A DNA stretch of 64,000 bases from Sphingobium sp. AP49 (GCF_000281715.2 NZ_CP124576.1:1929501-1993500); one strand, 5' to 3'; shown: positions 36,491-46,277, counted from the stretch's first letter. Translations and numbers: made by a program. The notes: generated by a model not told the origin, from the letters alone.

Positions 36491-36823
36491 TCAGCGCGCC
36501 CAGCCGATGATATCGCCTGTCCGGCCGTCGGCATCAACCCACATCACCTTGCCGTCCTTCACATATTTCAGGCGATAGCGGTTGGTGGAGGGGTTGAATT
36601 CACTGCCGACATAGGTGGCGCCGCCGACCTGGGCGTCGACCCGGCGCTTGATCATGGAAAAGGGCATGACCTGGCCGTCCAGCATCGCGCGGCGCGCTGC
36701 ATCCTGCTCGTCGCGACGGCCACCGGCCGTTGCCGGGCTGAGTGCCATCACGGCCAACACCGCACAGAGTCCGGCCAGCAATGGAGCGGTCAGGCTTTTA
36801 CGCATCTTCATCATGGGCGTCAT
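36491..36823 (-). CDS. Secreted PepSY-domain protein
   Basis: 110 residues. A signal peptide (KSLTAPLLAGLCAVLAVMAL, ending S-P-A-T-A) precedes one PepSY-like domain with GATYVGSEFNPSTNRYRLKY and the end VDADGRTGDIIG. PepSY proteins are often encoded next to PhoPQ-like pairs and may modulate the sensor or a protease in the periplasm. Three in-frame ATGs lie within 13 bases, so the exact start is open. Confidence 0.83.
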   Translation of the reverse strand: MTPMMKMRKSLTAPLLAGLCAVLAVMALSPATAGGRRDEQDAARRAMLDGQVMPFSMIKRRVDAQVGGATYVGSEFNPSTNRYRLKYVKDGKVMWVDADGRTGDIIGWAR

Positions 36824-36918
36824 ACTAGGTGAAAGGCATTGAACAGGTGGTGAATGGCGGCATCATGAACGGCCGGGCGTCAACGGGCAAGAGCTTGTCG
36901 ACGCCCGGTGTCATGGCT

Positions 36919-37647
36919 TTAGCGTTCCAATGCGTACTGGACCGTCAGCGTGACCGATGCGCTGACCTGGCCCGGTTCGACCGGGGTCGGCGCGGCGTCC
37001 GCCTTGAAGCGGGCGCTGGCCAGCATCGGCATGGGGGCATTGCCGCCACTATTGCTTTCCGCGATCGAAACCAGTCGCGCCGAGCGATAGCCCGCTGCCT
37101 GCGCATAGAAATCGGCCTGGACCTTCGCGGTCTTGAGCGCCGTTGCGCGGGCCTGGGCCTGCAGCGGGCTGGGGTCCTCGATCGAGAAGCTGGGGCCATT
37201 GATATTGGTCGCGCCAGCCTGGACCAGCGTGTCGAGCAGCGCACCGACCTTCTTGACGTCGCGCACCTTGACGTTCAGCTGGTTCGACGCCTCATAACCC
37301 AGGAAGCGCGGCACGGCCTGCTGGCCGTCGCGGTTGCTATAGTCATATTGTGCGTTGAGGTTGATGCCGCTGGTCTGTATATCGTCCTTGGCGACGCCGG
37401 CCTTGGCCAACGCAGCGATCAGTCCGTCCATCTTGGCGGCATTATCCTTCATGGCCTGCGCGGCGGTGGGCGATCGGGTCTGCACGCCCGTGCCGATGGT
37501 CGCGACATTGGGCGCAGCTTCGACGCTTTCAGTGACGTTCAATGTCACCACCGGCGCAGTCTCGGCGATGGTGACGCTGGTCTGCGCCACGGCCGCCACG
37601 GGAAGGGCGGCGGCGCCGAGCGCCATCAGGGCGAGAGCGGATTTCAT
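36919..37647 (-). CDS. SIMPL (DUF541) domain periplasmic protein
   Basis: 242 residues. Signal peptide MKSALALMALGAAALPVAAV, cleaved around V-A-Q, then the SIMPL pattern: ETAPVVTLNVTESVEAAPNV, QTSGINLNAQYDYSNRDGQQ and the late ATALKTAKVQADFYAQAAGY. Relatives form periplasmic or surface rings and include the oxidative-stress protein YggE. The ATG at 37647 is spaced best from AGGAG; an ATG at 37653 is only 2 nt from it. Confidence 0.9.
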   Translation of the reverse strand: MKSALALMALGAAALPVAAVAQTSVTIAETAPVVTLNVTESVEAAPNVATIGTGVQTRSPTAAQAMKDNAAKMDGLIAALAKAGVAKDDIQTSGINLNAQYDYSNRDGQQAVPRFLGYEASNQLNVKVRDVKKVGALLDTLVQAGATNINGPSFSIEDPSPLQAQARATALKTAKVQADFYAQAAGYRSARLVSIAESNSGGNAPMPMLASARFKADAAPTPVEPGQVSASVTLTVQYALER

Positions 37648-37785
37648 GGACATGTCTCCTCTGTAAGTCCTGCACCAGTTTTGGCCTTGGTGCGATGAAT
37701 GGACGCTGACATGCGTTGAAAGCCGTCCGACAGCTTTCCGGTTCCACTCTTGCTCTTGATCCTCTTACCTCCTAGCTGCACGGCC

Positions 37786-39564
37786 ATGGCAGCTCCCATT
37801 CTCTCATTCGAAAATCTCGGCCTCTCGCAGGGCAGTCACTGGCTGTTCCGGCATATCGACATCCATGTCGGCCAGCGCGATCGGCTGGCACTGATCGGCC
37901 GCAACGGTGCGGGCAAGACGACTCTGCTGAAGCTGCTCGGTGGTCAGATCGAGCCGGATGAAGGCACGCGGTCGGTCCAGCCTGGCATGCGCGTCATCAC
38001 GCTGGAGCAGGATCCCGACGTCAGCGCGTTCAAGACGCTGCACGATTTCGCGCTGGCGGGACAGTGGGCGCCGCCCGCGCACGAGGTAGAGGCGATTGCC
38101 GACCAGCTCGGCATTGACCTTAGTCGCGAGGCCGCCACCGCCAGCGGCGGCGAGCGCCGCCGCGCCGCGATCGCCCGCGCGCTGGCGAGTGAACCCGACC
38201 TGCTGCTGTTGGACGAGCCGACCAACCATCTCGACATCGCGGCGATCGACTGGATCGAAAACTGGTTGGCGCGCTACAATGGCGCGTTCATCGTCATCAG
38301 CCACGACCGCGCCTTCCTGACCCGGCTGACGCGCCAGACTTTGTGGCTCGACCGCGGCCAGATGCGCCGCAATGAAGTCGGCTTTGGCGGCTTCGAGCAG
38401 TGGATGGAGGCTGTCTATGCCGAGGAGGCACGCGCGGCCGACAAGCTTGATGCCAAACTCAAGATCGAGGCGCACTGGCTGGAGCGCGGCGTTACCGCTC
38501 GCCGCAAGCGCAACCAGGGTCGGCTGGCCAAGCTGTGGGAAATGCGTGCGGAACGCGCCGCCATGGTCGGGCCGCAGGGAACGGCCAAGATTGCGGTTGC
38601 GAGCGACGACAGCAAGACCAAGAGCGTCATCAAGGCCGAGCATGTCACCAAGATGTTCGGCGACCGGACCATCATCAATGATTTTTCGTTGCGCGTGCAG
38701 CGTGGCGACCGGATCGGCATCGTTGGCGGCAATGGCGCGGGCAAGTCGACCTTGCTCAAGCTGCTGACCGGCGAACTGGCGCCCGACAGCGGCGATGTGA
38801 CGCTGGCGCGGACGCTGGACATGATCTTCATCGACCAGCAGCGCAGCTTGATGCAGGGTGACAAGAGCGTACGCGACGTGCTGGCCGAGGGCGGCGACTG
38901 GATCGACGTGCGCGGCACCCGCAAACATGTCCATGGCTATTTGAAGGACTTCCTCTTCGATCCCTCGCTGGCGGAGGCAAAAGTCGGCACATTGTCGGGC
39001 GGCGAGCGTTCCCGCCTGCTGTTCGCGCGCGAATTCGCCCGCGAATCCAACCTTCTGGTGCTGGACGAACCGACCAACGACCTCGACCTCGAAACGCTCG
39101 ATCTGCTCCAGGAAGTGATTGCGGACTATGACGGCACGGTGCTGATCGTCAGCCATGACCGCGATTTCCTCGACCGCACCGTCACCGTCACGCTGGGCCT
39201 CGACGGATCGGGCAAGGTCGATGTGATCGTCGGCGGCTATGCCGACTGGATCGCCAAGCGCGATCCCCGTCGCGCGCCCAAGGCGGAGAAGAAGGAGGCT
39301 GCGGCCCCGCCGCCGCCCAAGCCGGTGTCGGCCAAGTTGACCTACAAGGATCAGCGCGACCTGGACCTGCTGCCCAAGAAGATCGAGGAGCTGGAGGCGG
39401 CGATCCTCCGTGACGAGGAGGCACTGGCCGATCCCGCCCTCTATACCCGCGATCCGGCACGGTTCGCAGCACTGACTAAGGCGATCGAGAAGGCTCGATC
39501 TGAAAAAGATGCGGCCGAGGAGCGCTGGCTGGAATTGGCGGAGAAGTCGGAAGGGTTGGGCTGA
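37786..39564 (+). CDS. ABC-F family ATPase (Uup-like)
   Basis: 592 residues with two ABC domains and no membrane helices. Walker A motifs are G-R-N-G-A-G-K-T-T and G-G-N-G-A-G-K-S-T, signatures are S-G-G-E-R-R and L-S-G-G-E-R-S, and Walker B segments are LLLLDEPTNHLD and LLVLDEPTNDLD. The interdomain linker is Arg/Lys-rich, and the C-terminal coiled coil (KLTYKDQRDLDLLPKKIEEL) resembles Uup. ABC-F proteins work on the ribosome or related translation targets. A TTG at 37750 is an unlikely longer start. Confidence 0.93.
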   Translation: MAAPILSFENLGLSQGSHWLFRHIDIHVGQRDRLALIGRNGAGKTTLLKLLGGQIEPDEGTRSVQPGMRVITLEQDPDVSAFKTLHDFALAGQWAPPAHEVEAIADQLGIDLSREAATASGGERRRAAIARALASEPDLLLLDEPTNHLDIAAIDWIENWLARYNGAFIVISHDRAFLTRLTRQTLWLDRGQMRRNEVGFGGFEQWMEAVYAEEARAADKLDAKLKIEAHWLERGVTARRKRNQGRLAKLWEMRAERAAMVGPQGTAKIAVASDDSKTKSVIKAEHVTKMFGDRTIINDFSLRVQRGDRIGIVGGNGAGKSTLLKLLTGELAPDSGDVTLARTLDMIFIDQQRSLMQGDKSVRDVLAEGGDWIDVRGTRKHVHGYLKDFLFDPSLAEAKVGTLSGGERSRLLFAREFARESNLLVLDEPTNDLDLETLDLLQEVIADYDGTVLIVSHDRDFLDRTVTVTLGLDGSGKVDVIVGGYADWIAKRDPRRAPKAEKKEAAAPPPPKPVSAKLTYKDQRDLDLLPKKIEELEAAILRDEEALADPALYTRDPARFAALTKAIEKARSEKDAAEERWLELAEKSEGLG

Positions 39565-39624
39565 GCCCCTTGCTTCCATGCCGCCATCTGATAGCCAGTT
39601 GATCCCAATCTGCAGGATGACCGC

Positions 39625-40383
39625 ATGATCGATACCGACAGGGACTGGCGGATATGGGGCGAAACCGATCCCTATTATGGCGTCGTTTCGTCGCCGCAGT
39701 TTCGTCGCGAGCAGATCGACATCGACGAATTTTTTCTGACTGGTGACTCCTATATCCAGGACCGGCTGGCCCGGCTGGAACGGCAATTGGGGGTGATACC
39801 CCGCCGCCGGGCGCTCGATTTCGGCTGCGGGGTCGGTCGTGTTGCCCTGCCGTTGGCCGCGCTGTTCGATGAGGTGGTCGGCCTCGACGTTGCGCCTGGG
39901 ATGCTCAAGGAAGCGGAAAGGCTGCGGTTGGAGCGCGGCATCGGCAATGCGCATTTTCGCCTGTCCGACGATCGGCTGAGCATGGCGGTGGGCGAGTTCG
40001 ACTTCGTTCACAGCTATATCGTCTTCCAGCATATCGCGGTGGAACGCGGGCTGCCGCTGATTGCGCGTCTGCTCGATCATGTCGCGGTCGGCGGTATGGC
40101 CAATATCCATGTGGCGATCCGGCGCGGGGATAGCCCGGGCCGGGCAGCCTTTTACCGTGCCCGGACCCATATTCCGGGGCTGCAGCGGCTGGTCCACCGG
40201 CTGCGCGGCAAGAAGGCGAGCGAGCCGATGATGCAGATGAACGAATATCCGGTCTCGGCCATCTTCTCGATGATGCACCTGCGTGGTTTCGGTCAGGCCT
40301 TGGTCGATGTGGAGCGGCATGGCCGTTTCCTCACCATGCACATTGCCGCGCGGCGGATCAGCCCGACGGAGCAGGTGCCATGA
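39625..40383 (+). CDS. Class I SAM-dependent methyltransferase
   Basis: 252 residues. The SAM-binding motif I is A-L-D-F-G-C-G-V-G-R, motif II reads V-V-G-L-D-V-A-P-G-M, and a post-motif F-D-F-V-H-S-Y-I-V-F-Q-H-I-A-V follows. The target is unknown. AGGA lies before the ATG. Overlaps the VIT gene by 4 bp (ATGA), so the pair should be co-translated. Confidence 0.9.
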   Translation: MIDTDRDWRIWGETDPYYGVVSSPQFRREQIDIDEFFLTGDSYIQDRLARLERQLGVIPRRRALDFGCGVGRVALPLAALFDEVVGLDVAPGMLKEAERLRLERGIGNAHFRLSDDRLSMAVGEFDFVHSYIVFQHIAVERGLPLIARLLDHVAVGGMANIHVAIRRGDSPGRAAFYRARTHIPGLQRLVHRLRGKKASEPMMQMNEYPVSAIFSMMHLRGFGQALVDVERHGRFLTMHIAARRISPTEQVP

Positions 40384-41092
40384 CCGCGCCACGCATCGAG
40401 CCGCCCCGGCCGCATCATGCCGTCCATTATGTCAATCGGGTTGGCTGGTTGCGTGCGGCGGTGCTGGGCGCGAATGACGGCATCGTGTCGACCGCCAGCC
40501 TGATGACCGGCATTGCCGCATCGGGTGCCACGGGCGAATCCATCCTGCTATCAGGCATCGCCGCGCTGGTTGCGGGGGCGATGTCGATGGCGGCGGGCGA
40601 ATATGTTTCGGTTAGCGCGCAATCGGATACCGAACGGGCCGACCTTGCCAAGGAAAAGAAAGCCTTGGCGACGCAACCGCATGCGGAGTGGGAGGAGTTG
40701 CGCGATATTTATGTCGAGCGTGGGCTGACCGTGGAATTGGCCGGGCAGGTTGCGACCCAGTTGATGGATGCCGATCCGTTGGGTGCCCATGCGCGCGACG
40801 AACTGGGCATTTCCGATATGAGCAAGCCGCGTCCGGTGCAGGCGGGCCTCGCCTCTGCGGCCAGCTTTGCCTGCGGGGCGGCCCCCCGGTGCTGGCCGCA
40901 GCCATCGCGCCACCCTTCGCCGGGATCAGCGTGGTGCCGGTATCGCTGCTCTGCCTGCTGATCCTGGGCTATGTCGGCGCCTGGCTGGGGGGCGCCCATC
41001 CGGGGCGCTCGATGCTGCGCACGCTTTTCTGGGGCGCCCTGGCGATGGCGGTGACGGCGGTGGCGGGCCGTCTTTTCGGCGCCGCGATATGA
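40380..41092 (+). pseudogene. VIT/CCC1-family iron/manganese transporter, frameshifted
   Basis: The N-terminal frame (40380-40961) encodes the VIT start NRVGWLRAAVLGANDGIVST, AGAMSMAAGEYVSVSAQSDT and the acidic cytosolic region. At a run of six C (40882-40887) the family-like sequence leaves this frame and continues in another: PVLAAAIAPPFAGISVVPVS and the last two membrane helices, ending at 41092. Adding one C restores an unbroken protein through A-A-P-P-V-L. This is either a sequencing or assembly error, a recent mutation, or a slippery tract. As read, the first-frame product loses its C-terminal membrane helices. Confidence 0.85.
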
Positions 41093-41131
41093 TGGCAAGG
41101 TCCATCGCCTGATATCCAAGGGAGACGATGC

Positions 41132-41677
41132 ATGACCGCGATCCAGCAGATACCGCTCAAGACGATCAAGGGGGCCGATACGAGCCTGGCCGACTATGCC
41201 GGCAAGGTGGTGCTGGCCGTCAACGTCGCCTCCAAATGCGGGCTGACGCCGCAATATGAGGGGCTGGAGAAGCTCTATGCCGATTACCGGGACAAGGGAT
41301 TGGTCGTCGCCGGCTTTCCTGCCAATGATTTCGGCGCGCAGGAGCCGGGTACCAATGACGAGATCGCGACGTTCTGCACCACCAATTTCGGTGTGGATTT
41401 CCCGATGTTCGAGAAGATCGTGGTCAGCGGGCCAGACAAGCACCCGCTCTATGCTGCCCTGACCAGCGCCGTGCCAGACGCGCAGGGCGATGGCGATACA
41501 TTCCGTGACCGGCTCAAGGGCTATGGCCTGACCCCCAATCCGGTGCCGGAAATCCTGTGGAATTTCGAGAAGTTCGTGATTGCCAAGGACGGCAGCGTCG
41601 CAGCGCGTTTCGCGCCGACGACGGCGCCGGACGATCCGGCGCTGCTTGCGGTGATCGAGGCTGAATTGGCGAGATAA
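41132..41677 (+). CDS. Glutathione peroxidase (Cys type)
   Basis: 181 residues. The peroxidatic Cys lies in N-V-A-S-K-C-G-L-T-P-Q, the Gln of the tetrad in G-F-P-A-N-D-F-G-A-Q-E-P-G, and the Trp-Asn in L-W-N-F-E-K-F-V. It reduces hydroperoxides using thioredoxin or glutathione. It has Cys and not Sec, and no signal peptide, so it is cytoplasmic. Confidence 0.95.
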   Translation: MTAIQQIPLKTIKGADTSLADYAGKVVLAVNVASKCGLTPQYEGLEKLYADYRDKGLVVAGFPANDFGAQEPGTNDEIATFCTTNFGVDFPMFEKIVVSGPDKHPLYAALTSAVPDAQGDGDTFRDRLKGYGLTPNPVPEILWNFEKFVIAKDGSVAARFAPTTAPDDPALLAVIEAELAR

Positions 41678-41699
41678 GGCAATCGGAGAAGGGGGCGAT

Positions 41700-43112
41700 A
41701 TGCACAAGGGGATGATGGCGGCTTTGGCTGCGGCGACAATGCTCACCGCGCCGATGACGCAGGCCGCCGAAACGACGGCCGACCGCGCGGCACTGCGGGC
41801 GCTCTACAAGGAACTGGTCGAGACCAACACGACCCTGTCCTCGGGCAGTTGCACGGTAGCGGCGCAGAAGATGGCGGCTCATCTCAAGGCTGCCGGCTTC
41901 CCCGATCGCGATATCACCCTCTTTTCCGTGCCCGAACATCCCCAGGAAGGCGGCATGGTCGCTGTGCTTCCGGGCGTGTCGAAGACGCTCAAGCCCATGC
42001 TGCTGCTCGGCCATCTCGACGTGGTGGAGGCCAAGCGCGCAGACTGGAAGCGCGATCCCTTCGTGATGGTCGAGGAAAATGGCTATTTCTACGGCCGTGG
42101 CACCGCCGATATGAAGGATATGGATGCGGCCTGGGTCGATATTCTCGCCGCGCTCAAGAAACAGGGCTACAAGGGACAGCGCACGATCAAGCTGGCACTG
42201 ACCTGTGGTGAGGAGACCACCTATGCCTTCAACGGCGCACAGTGGCTGTCCCAGAACAAGCCGGATCTGATCGCCGCCGAGTTCGCCCTCAACGAAGGCG
42301 GCGGTGGCCGCACGGACGGCAAGGGCAAGGTCGTCTTGCAGACCATGCAGGTGGGGGAGAAGGCGGTACAGAATTTCCGCATCGAAACCACCAATCCGGG
42401 TGGGCACAGCTCGATCCCGGTGCGCGACAATGCGATCTACCAGCTGGCCGATGCACTCGGCCGGGTCCGTGATCATGAATTCCCCGTGCAGATGACCGAT
42501 ACGACCCGCGCCTTTTTCAGCAAATCGGGCGCGGCAATGGGCGATGACATGGGCCGGGCGATGGTCGCGCTGGCGAAAAACCCGGCTGATGCAGCGGCCG
42601 AGAAGATCGTATCCACCGACCGCAGCTATCATTCGATGTTGCGCACGACCTGTGTCGCGACGCTGCTCGATGGCGGTCATGCCAATAATGCGTTGCCGCA
42701 GCGGGCGGGCGCGAACATCAATTGCCGCATGTTTCCCGGCAACAGCATCGAACAGACGCAGGCCGATCTGGCCAAGGCGATCAACGATCCGGGCGTGACG
42801 ATCACCCCGGTGCCGCCGATCCGCCCGGTCGCCGTGCCCCCGACGCTCGACCCGCGCATCATGGAACCATCGGAAAAGCTGGTCGCCAAATATTTTCCCG
42901 GTGTTCCCCTCGTACCGGTGATGTCGACCGGGGCGACCGACGGCATCTTCCTGGAGGCGATCGGTATTCCAACCTATGGCGTGCCCGGTGGCTGGTATGA
43001 TCCCGATGGCAATGGTGCTCATGGGCTCGACGAACGTTCTGCTGTGCAGTCGCTCTATGTGCAGCGCGACTTTCTCTATGATTTGGTGAAGATACTGGCT
43101 GATGCGAAATAA
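41700..43112 (+). CDS. Secreted M20-family metallopeptidase
   Basis: 470 residues with a signal peptide (MMAALAAATMLTAPMTQAA). Metal ligands: His in L-G-H-L-D-V-V, bridging Asp in G-R-G-T-A-D-M-K-D, catalytic Glu-Glu in T-C-G-E-E, and the distal His near the C-terminus in GNGAHGLDERS. The dimerisation-domain signature is GGHSSIP. A periplasmic peptidase or amidohydrolase of unknown specificity. It overlaps a second M20 gene by 11 bp. Confidence 0.92.
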   Translation: MHKGMMAALAAATMLTAPMTQAAETTADRAALRALYKELVETNTTLSSGSCTVAAQKMAAHLKAAGFPDRDITLFSVPEHPQEGGMVAVLPGVSKTLKPMLLLGHLDVVEAKRADWKRDPFVMVEENGYFYGRGTADMKDMDAAWVDILAALKKQGYKGQRTIKLALTCGEETTYAFNGAQWLSQNKPDLIAAEFALNEGGGGRTDGKGKVVLQTMQVGEKAVQNFRIETTNPGGHSSIPVRDNAIYQLADALGRVRDHEFPVQMTDTTRAFFSKSGAAMGDDMGRAMVALAKNPADAAAEKIVSTDRSYHSMLRTTCVATLLDGGHANNALPQRAGANINCRMFPGNSIEQTQADLAKAINDPGVTITPVPPIRPVAVPPTLDPRIMEPSEKLVAKYFPGVPLVPVMSTGATDGIFLEAIGIPTYGVPGGWYDPDGNGAHGLDERSAVQSLYVQRDFLYDLVKILADAK

Positions 43113-44418
43113 GATTGTGAAGGCCGCGCTCTGCGGTGCGATGCTGCTGGCGACCACGGCACAGGCGGCGCTGAGCCCGGCCGAACAGAAAATCGGCGCC
43201 AGCGTCGATGCCGGCCATGCGCCGGCGATCGGACTGCTGGAAAAGCTGGTGAACCAGAATAGCGGGTCGATGAATATTGCCGGCGTCAAGGCGGTGGCTG
43301 ACATGTTGCGTCCCGAATTCGAGGCGCTGGGCTTCACCGTGACCTGGAAGCCGATGGACCAGGTGAAGCGCGCCGGCCATTTCATCGCCGTCCACAAGGG
43401 GCGTGCGGGTACGACGAAGATGCTGCTGATCGGTCATCTCGACACGGTGTTCGAGCCGGATTCGCCGTTCCAGACCTTCAAGCGCGACGGCGACTGGGCT
43501 GCCGGACCGGGTGTGGGCGACGACAAGGGCGGCGTGGTGACGATGCTGCTGGCGCTCAAGGCGATGCAGACGGCCGGCACGTTGAAGAACGCCAATATCG
43601 AGATCGTGTTGACCGGGGACGAGGAGGATTCGGGCGATCCGGTCTCGATTTCCCGCGCCGACCTGATCGCAGCCGGCAAGCGGGCCGACGTCGCCCTCGA
43701 TTTCGAGGGGCTGAGCCGGGAAGACGGCAAGGACATGGGCTCGATCGCACGCCGGTCCTCCAACAGCTGGACCCTGACCACCAGCGGCAAATCGGCGCAC
43801 AGTTCGGGCATCTTCTCGGCTGCGGCCGGTGACGGCGCGATTTACGAAATGGCGCGCATCATCACCGCCTTTCGCAAGGAATTGCCTGAGCCGAACCTGA
43901 CCTTCAATGTCGGGCTGATCGGTGGCGGCCAGAGCGCCGATGTCGACAAGGATGGCGTGCGGATCGCCGTCACCGGCAAGACCAACATCATTCCGCCGGT
44001 TGCGGTCGCCAAGGGCGATTTCCGTACCTTGAGCCAGGACCAGACCGAGCGGGTCCGCGCCAGGATGCAGGCGATCGTCGATAATGGCCATCTGCCGGGC
44101 ACCGGTGCCAACATTATTTTCGACCTGGGCTATCCGTCCATGGCGCCGACGGCGGGTAACCGTGCGCTGCTGGGTAAGCTCAACGGCATCAACAAGGATC
44201 TTGGCCTGCCCGAAATGCCCGAACTCGATCCGCTCAAGCGCGGTGCGGGCGATATCAGCTTCGTGGCGCAGGATGTCGACGGGCTGGTGGGCCTTGGCCT
44301 CGCCTCGACCGGCGACCATAGTCCGGCGGAAAGGGCGGATCTGTCGACCATGCCGCGCCAGGCCAAGCGCGCCGCTATCCTGATGACCCGGCTGTCGGGG
44401 GAAAAGGGCCGCAAATAA
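43102..44418 (+). CDS. Secreted M20-family metallopeptidase (carboxypeptidase G2-like)
   Basis: 438 residues with a signal peptide (AALCGAMLLATTAQAALS). The zinc site is seen in I-G-H-L-D-T-V-F, G-P-G-V-G-D-D-K-G-G and L-T-G-D-E-E-D-S-G. The layout resembles glutamate carboxypeptidase CPG2. It starts inside the end of the previous gene in another frame, so the two are probably translated together and may act on related substrates. Confidence 0.92.
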   Translation: MRNKIVKAALCGAMLLATTAQAALSPAEQKIGASVDAGHAPAIGLLEKLVNQNSGSMNIAGVKAVADMLRPEFEALGFTVTWKPMDQVKRAGHFIAVHKGRAGTTKMLLIGHLDTVFEPDSPFQTFKRDGDWAAGPGVGDDKGGVVTMLLALKAMQTAGTLKNANIEIVLTGDEEDSGDPVSISRADLIAAGKRADVALDFEGLSREDGKDMGSIARRSSNSWTLTTSGKSAHSSGIFSAAAGDGAIYEMARIITAFRKELPEPNLTFNVGLIGGGQSADVDKDGVRIAVTGKTNIIPPVAVAKGDFRTLSQDQTERVRARMQAIVDNGHLPGTGANIIFDLGYPSMAPTAGNRALLGKLNGINKDLGLPEMPELDPLKRGAGDISFVAQDVDGLVGLGLASTGDHSPAERADLSTMPRQAKRAAILMTRLSGEKGRK

Positions 44419-44546
44419 GCGCAAGCGCGCCTCTGAAACGATCCGCCTGGCATGGATGTGAAAGGGTGGCGGCTGTGTCTGGCCTGTTCCGGCAGTCTCG
44501 CCGCCACCGCTCGACTTTTCAAGGCGGGGGAGGCTAGGAAGGACAT

Positions 44547-45194
44547 ATGTTGCCTGCCCCGCCTTTGCTCGTCACCCATATCGGCCCGGTGCTGGAAACG
44601 CTCAGCCTGATCGGCACATTCGTGTTTGCGGCCTCCGGTGCGCTGGCGGCCGCGCATCTGCGCCAGACATTGGTCACTTTCGCCTTTTTTGCCCTGCTGA
44701 CCGGAGTAGGGGGCGGCACTGTGCGCGACCTGTTGATCGATGCGCCGGTCTTCTGGATCCATGACCCAGCGCCGTCGATCGTCTGCATGGCGGCGGCGGT
44801 CACCGTCTGGGTCACGCCGCGGCGCTGGTGGAGCGATCATGCGCTGGACTGGCTCGATGCCATCGGCCTTGCCGCCTTTGCGGTGTTCGGTGCGGCCAAG
44901 GCGATGAGCTTTGGCGTTCCCCCTTTTGTCGCCGGCATGATGGGCGTGGTCACCGACTGCGTCGGCGGCATCATGCGCGATACGCTGGCGGGGGAACCCT
45001 CGATCCTGCTGCGGCCCGAACTTTATGTGACGGCCGCAGCCTTCGCATCTGGGCTGTTCGTGCTGCTGCGTCTCGTCGGTCTGGATGTCCCGGTCGCCGG
45101 CGTCATCGCGGCGTTGCTTGGTTTTGGCCTGCGGGCGCTGGCGATCCACCGGGGCCTGGGCCTGCCCGCTTACAAGGACATGCGCGCACCCTGA
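44547..45194 (+). CDS. Trimeric intracellular cation (TRIC) channel family protein
   Basis: 215 residues with about seven hydrophobic helices arranged as two related repeats. Both repeats show the family motif: GTFVFAASGALAAAH with G-V-G-G-G-T-V-R-D, and AAFAVFGAAKAM with VTDCVGGIMRD. Earlier known as UPF0126/YicG. Likely a potassium-type channel in the inner membrane. GGAAGGAC precedes the ATG. Confidence 0.9.
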   Translation: MLPAPPLLVTHIGPVLETLSLIGTFVFAASGALAAAHLRQTLVTFAFFALLTGVGGGTVRDLLIDAPVFWIHDPAPSIVCMAAAVTVWVTPRRWWSDHALDWLDAIGLAAFAVFGAAKAMSFGVPPFVAGMMGVVTDCVGGIMRDTLAGEPSILLRPELYVTAAAFASGLFVLLRLVGLDVPVAGVIAALLGFGLRALAIHRGLGLPAYKDMRAP

Positions 45195-45218
45195 TCGGGG
45201 GAACTGCACCGCCAAGGT

Positions 45219-45256
45219 CGCGCGTCGCCCGGCCGATGAAAACCGGGCGACGCGCG
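45219..45256. terminator. Perfect 14-bp inverted repeat between TRIC and fbp
   Basis: Arms 45219-45232 and 45243-45256 match perfectly across a CCGATGAAAA loop. It sits between the two convergent genes and probably ends both transcripts. Confidence 0.8.
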
Positions 45257-45269
45257 GAATAATCATGCG

Positions 45270-46277
45270 TCAGTGCGCGTTGCCATAGGCCGTCAGCGTT
45301 TCTACCTCGGCCTTGTCGCCGAGCACGACGCCGACCCGCTGGTGCAGGCCGGTCGGCTCGACATCCATGATCGGAATGAACCCGTCGGTGGCGGCGCCAC
45401 CGGCCTGTTCGACCAGGAAGCTCATCGGATTGGCCTCGTACATCAGGCGCAGTCGCGCCTTGCCGGGGGTGCGATGATCATAGGGATACATGAAAATCCC
45501 ACCCCGCTTCAGGATGCGGTGGACGTCGGCGACCATGCTGGCGGTCCAGCGCATATTATAGTCCTTGCCGCATGGTCCGGCCGTGCCTTCGACCCGTTCC
45601 TCGATATAGCGGACGACGGCCGGCGACCATTGGCGGCGGTTGGACATGTTGATCGCAAATTCGCATTTGCCCTGCGGCATCGTCATGTTCGCGTCGGTCA
45701 TGATCCAGGATCCGACCTCCCGGTCGAGCGTGAACTCATAGACGCCGGTTCCGACCGTCAGCACCAGGATGGTCTGGGGACCGTAGATGGCATAGCCTGC
45801 GGCAACCTGCTGGCGCCCCTTCTGAAGAAAATCCTCCTCCATCACTTCGCGACCGGGAACGCCTTCGGGCGCCTTGAGTACGGAGAAAATCGTGCCGACG
45901 GACAGGTCCACATCAATATTGCTCGATCCGTCGATCGGATCATAGAGCAGCAGATATTCGCCCTTGGGGTAACGGTTGGGAATGCGGTGGATGGTCGCCA
46001 TCTCCTCGGATGCCAGCGCGGCCAGATGGCCACCCCATTCATTCGCCTCGAGCAGCAGCTCATTGGCGATCACATCTAGTTTTTTCTGCACCTCGCCCTG
46101 GACATTCTCGCTATCGAGGCTGCCGAGCACCTCACCCAGCGCACCCTTGCTGACCGCATGGCTGATGGTCTTGCAGGCGCGCGCCACGATCTCGATCAGC
46201 AGGCGAAGCTCGCCGGGCAAAACTTTTTCATTGCGCTGCTGCTCGATCAGGAAGCGGGTCAATGTTATCCGTTTCAA
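45270..46277 (-). CDS. fbp: Fructose-1,6-bisphosphatase class I (TTG start)
   Basis: 335 residues. The metal-binding and active-site segments are L-A-S-E-E-M and [13 protein letters not shown]. The sugar-phosphate site lies in [20 protein letters not shown]. It dephosphorylates fructose-1,6-bisphosphate in gluconeogenesis. The start codon is TTG, with AGAGGGA about 8 nt before it; no ATG nearby would keep the conserved [11 protein letters not shown] start. It is the last chromosomal gene before the integrated element. Confidence 0.96.
   Translation of the reverse strand: MKRITLTRFLIEQQRNEKVLPGELRLLIEIVARACKTISHAVSKGALGEVLGSLDSENVQGEVQKKLDVIANELLLEANEWGGHLAALASEEMATIHRIPNRYPKGEYLLLYDPIDGSSNIDVDLSVGTIFSVLKAPEGVPGREVMEEDFLQKGRQQVAAGYAIYGPQTILVLTVGTGVYEFTLDREVGSWIMTDANMTMPQGKCEFAINMSNRRQWSPAVVRYIEERVEGTAGPCGKDYNMRWTASMVADVHRILKRGGIFMYPYDHRTPGKARLRLMYEANPMSFLVEQAGGAATDGFIPIMDVEPTGLHQRVGVVLGDKAEVETLTAYGNAH

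Noticed and set aside
37804..40392. 862-aa minus-strand frame opposite the ABC-F and methyltransferase genes
   Set aside because: It covers two clear genes and their intergenic gap, and shows only the composition of an antisense frame.
41132..41677. Selenoprotein glutathione peroxidase
   Set aside because: The active site codon is Cys (TGC), with no in-frame TGA.
41514..43397. 627-aa minus-strand frame opposite gpx and the M20 gene
   Set aside because: Antisense shadow of two well-supported genes.
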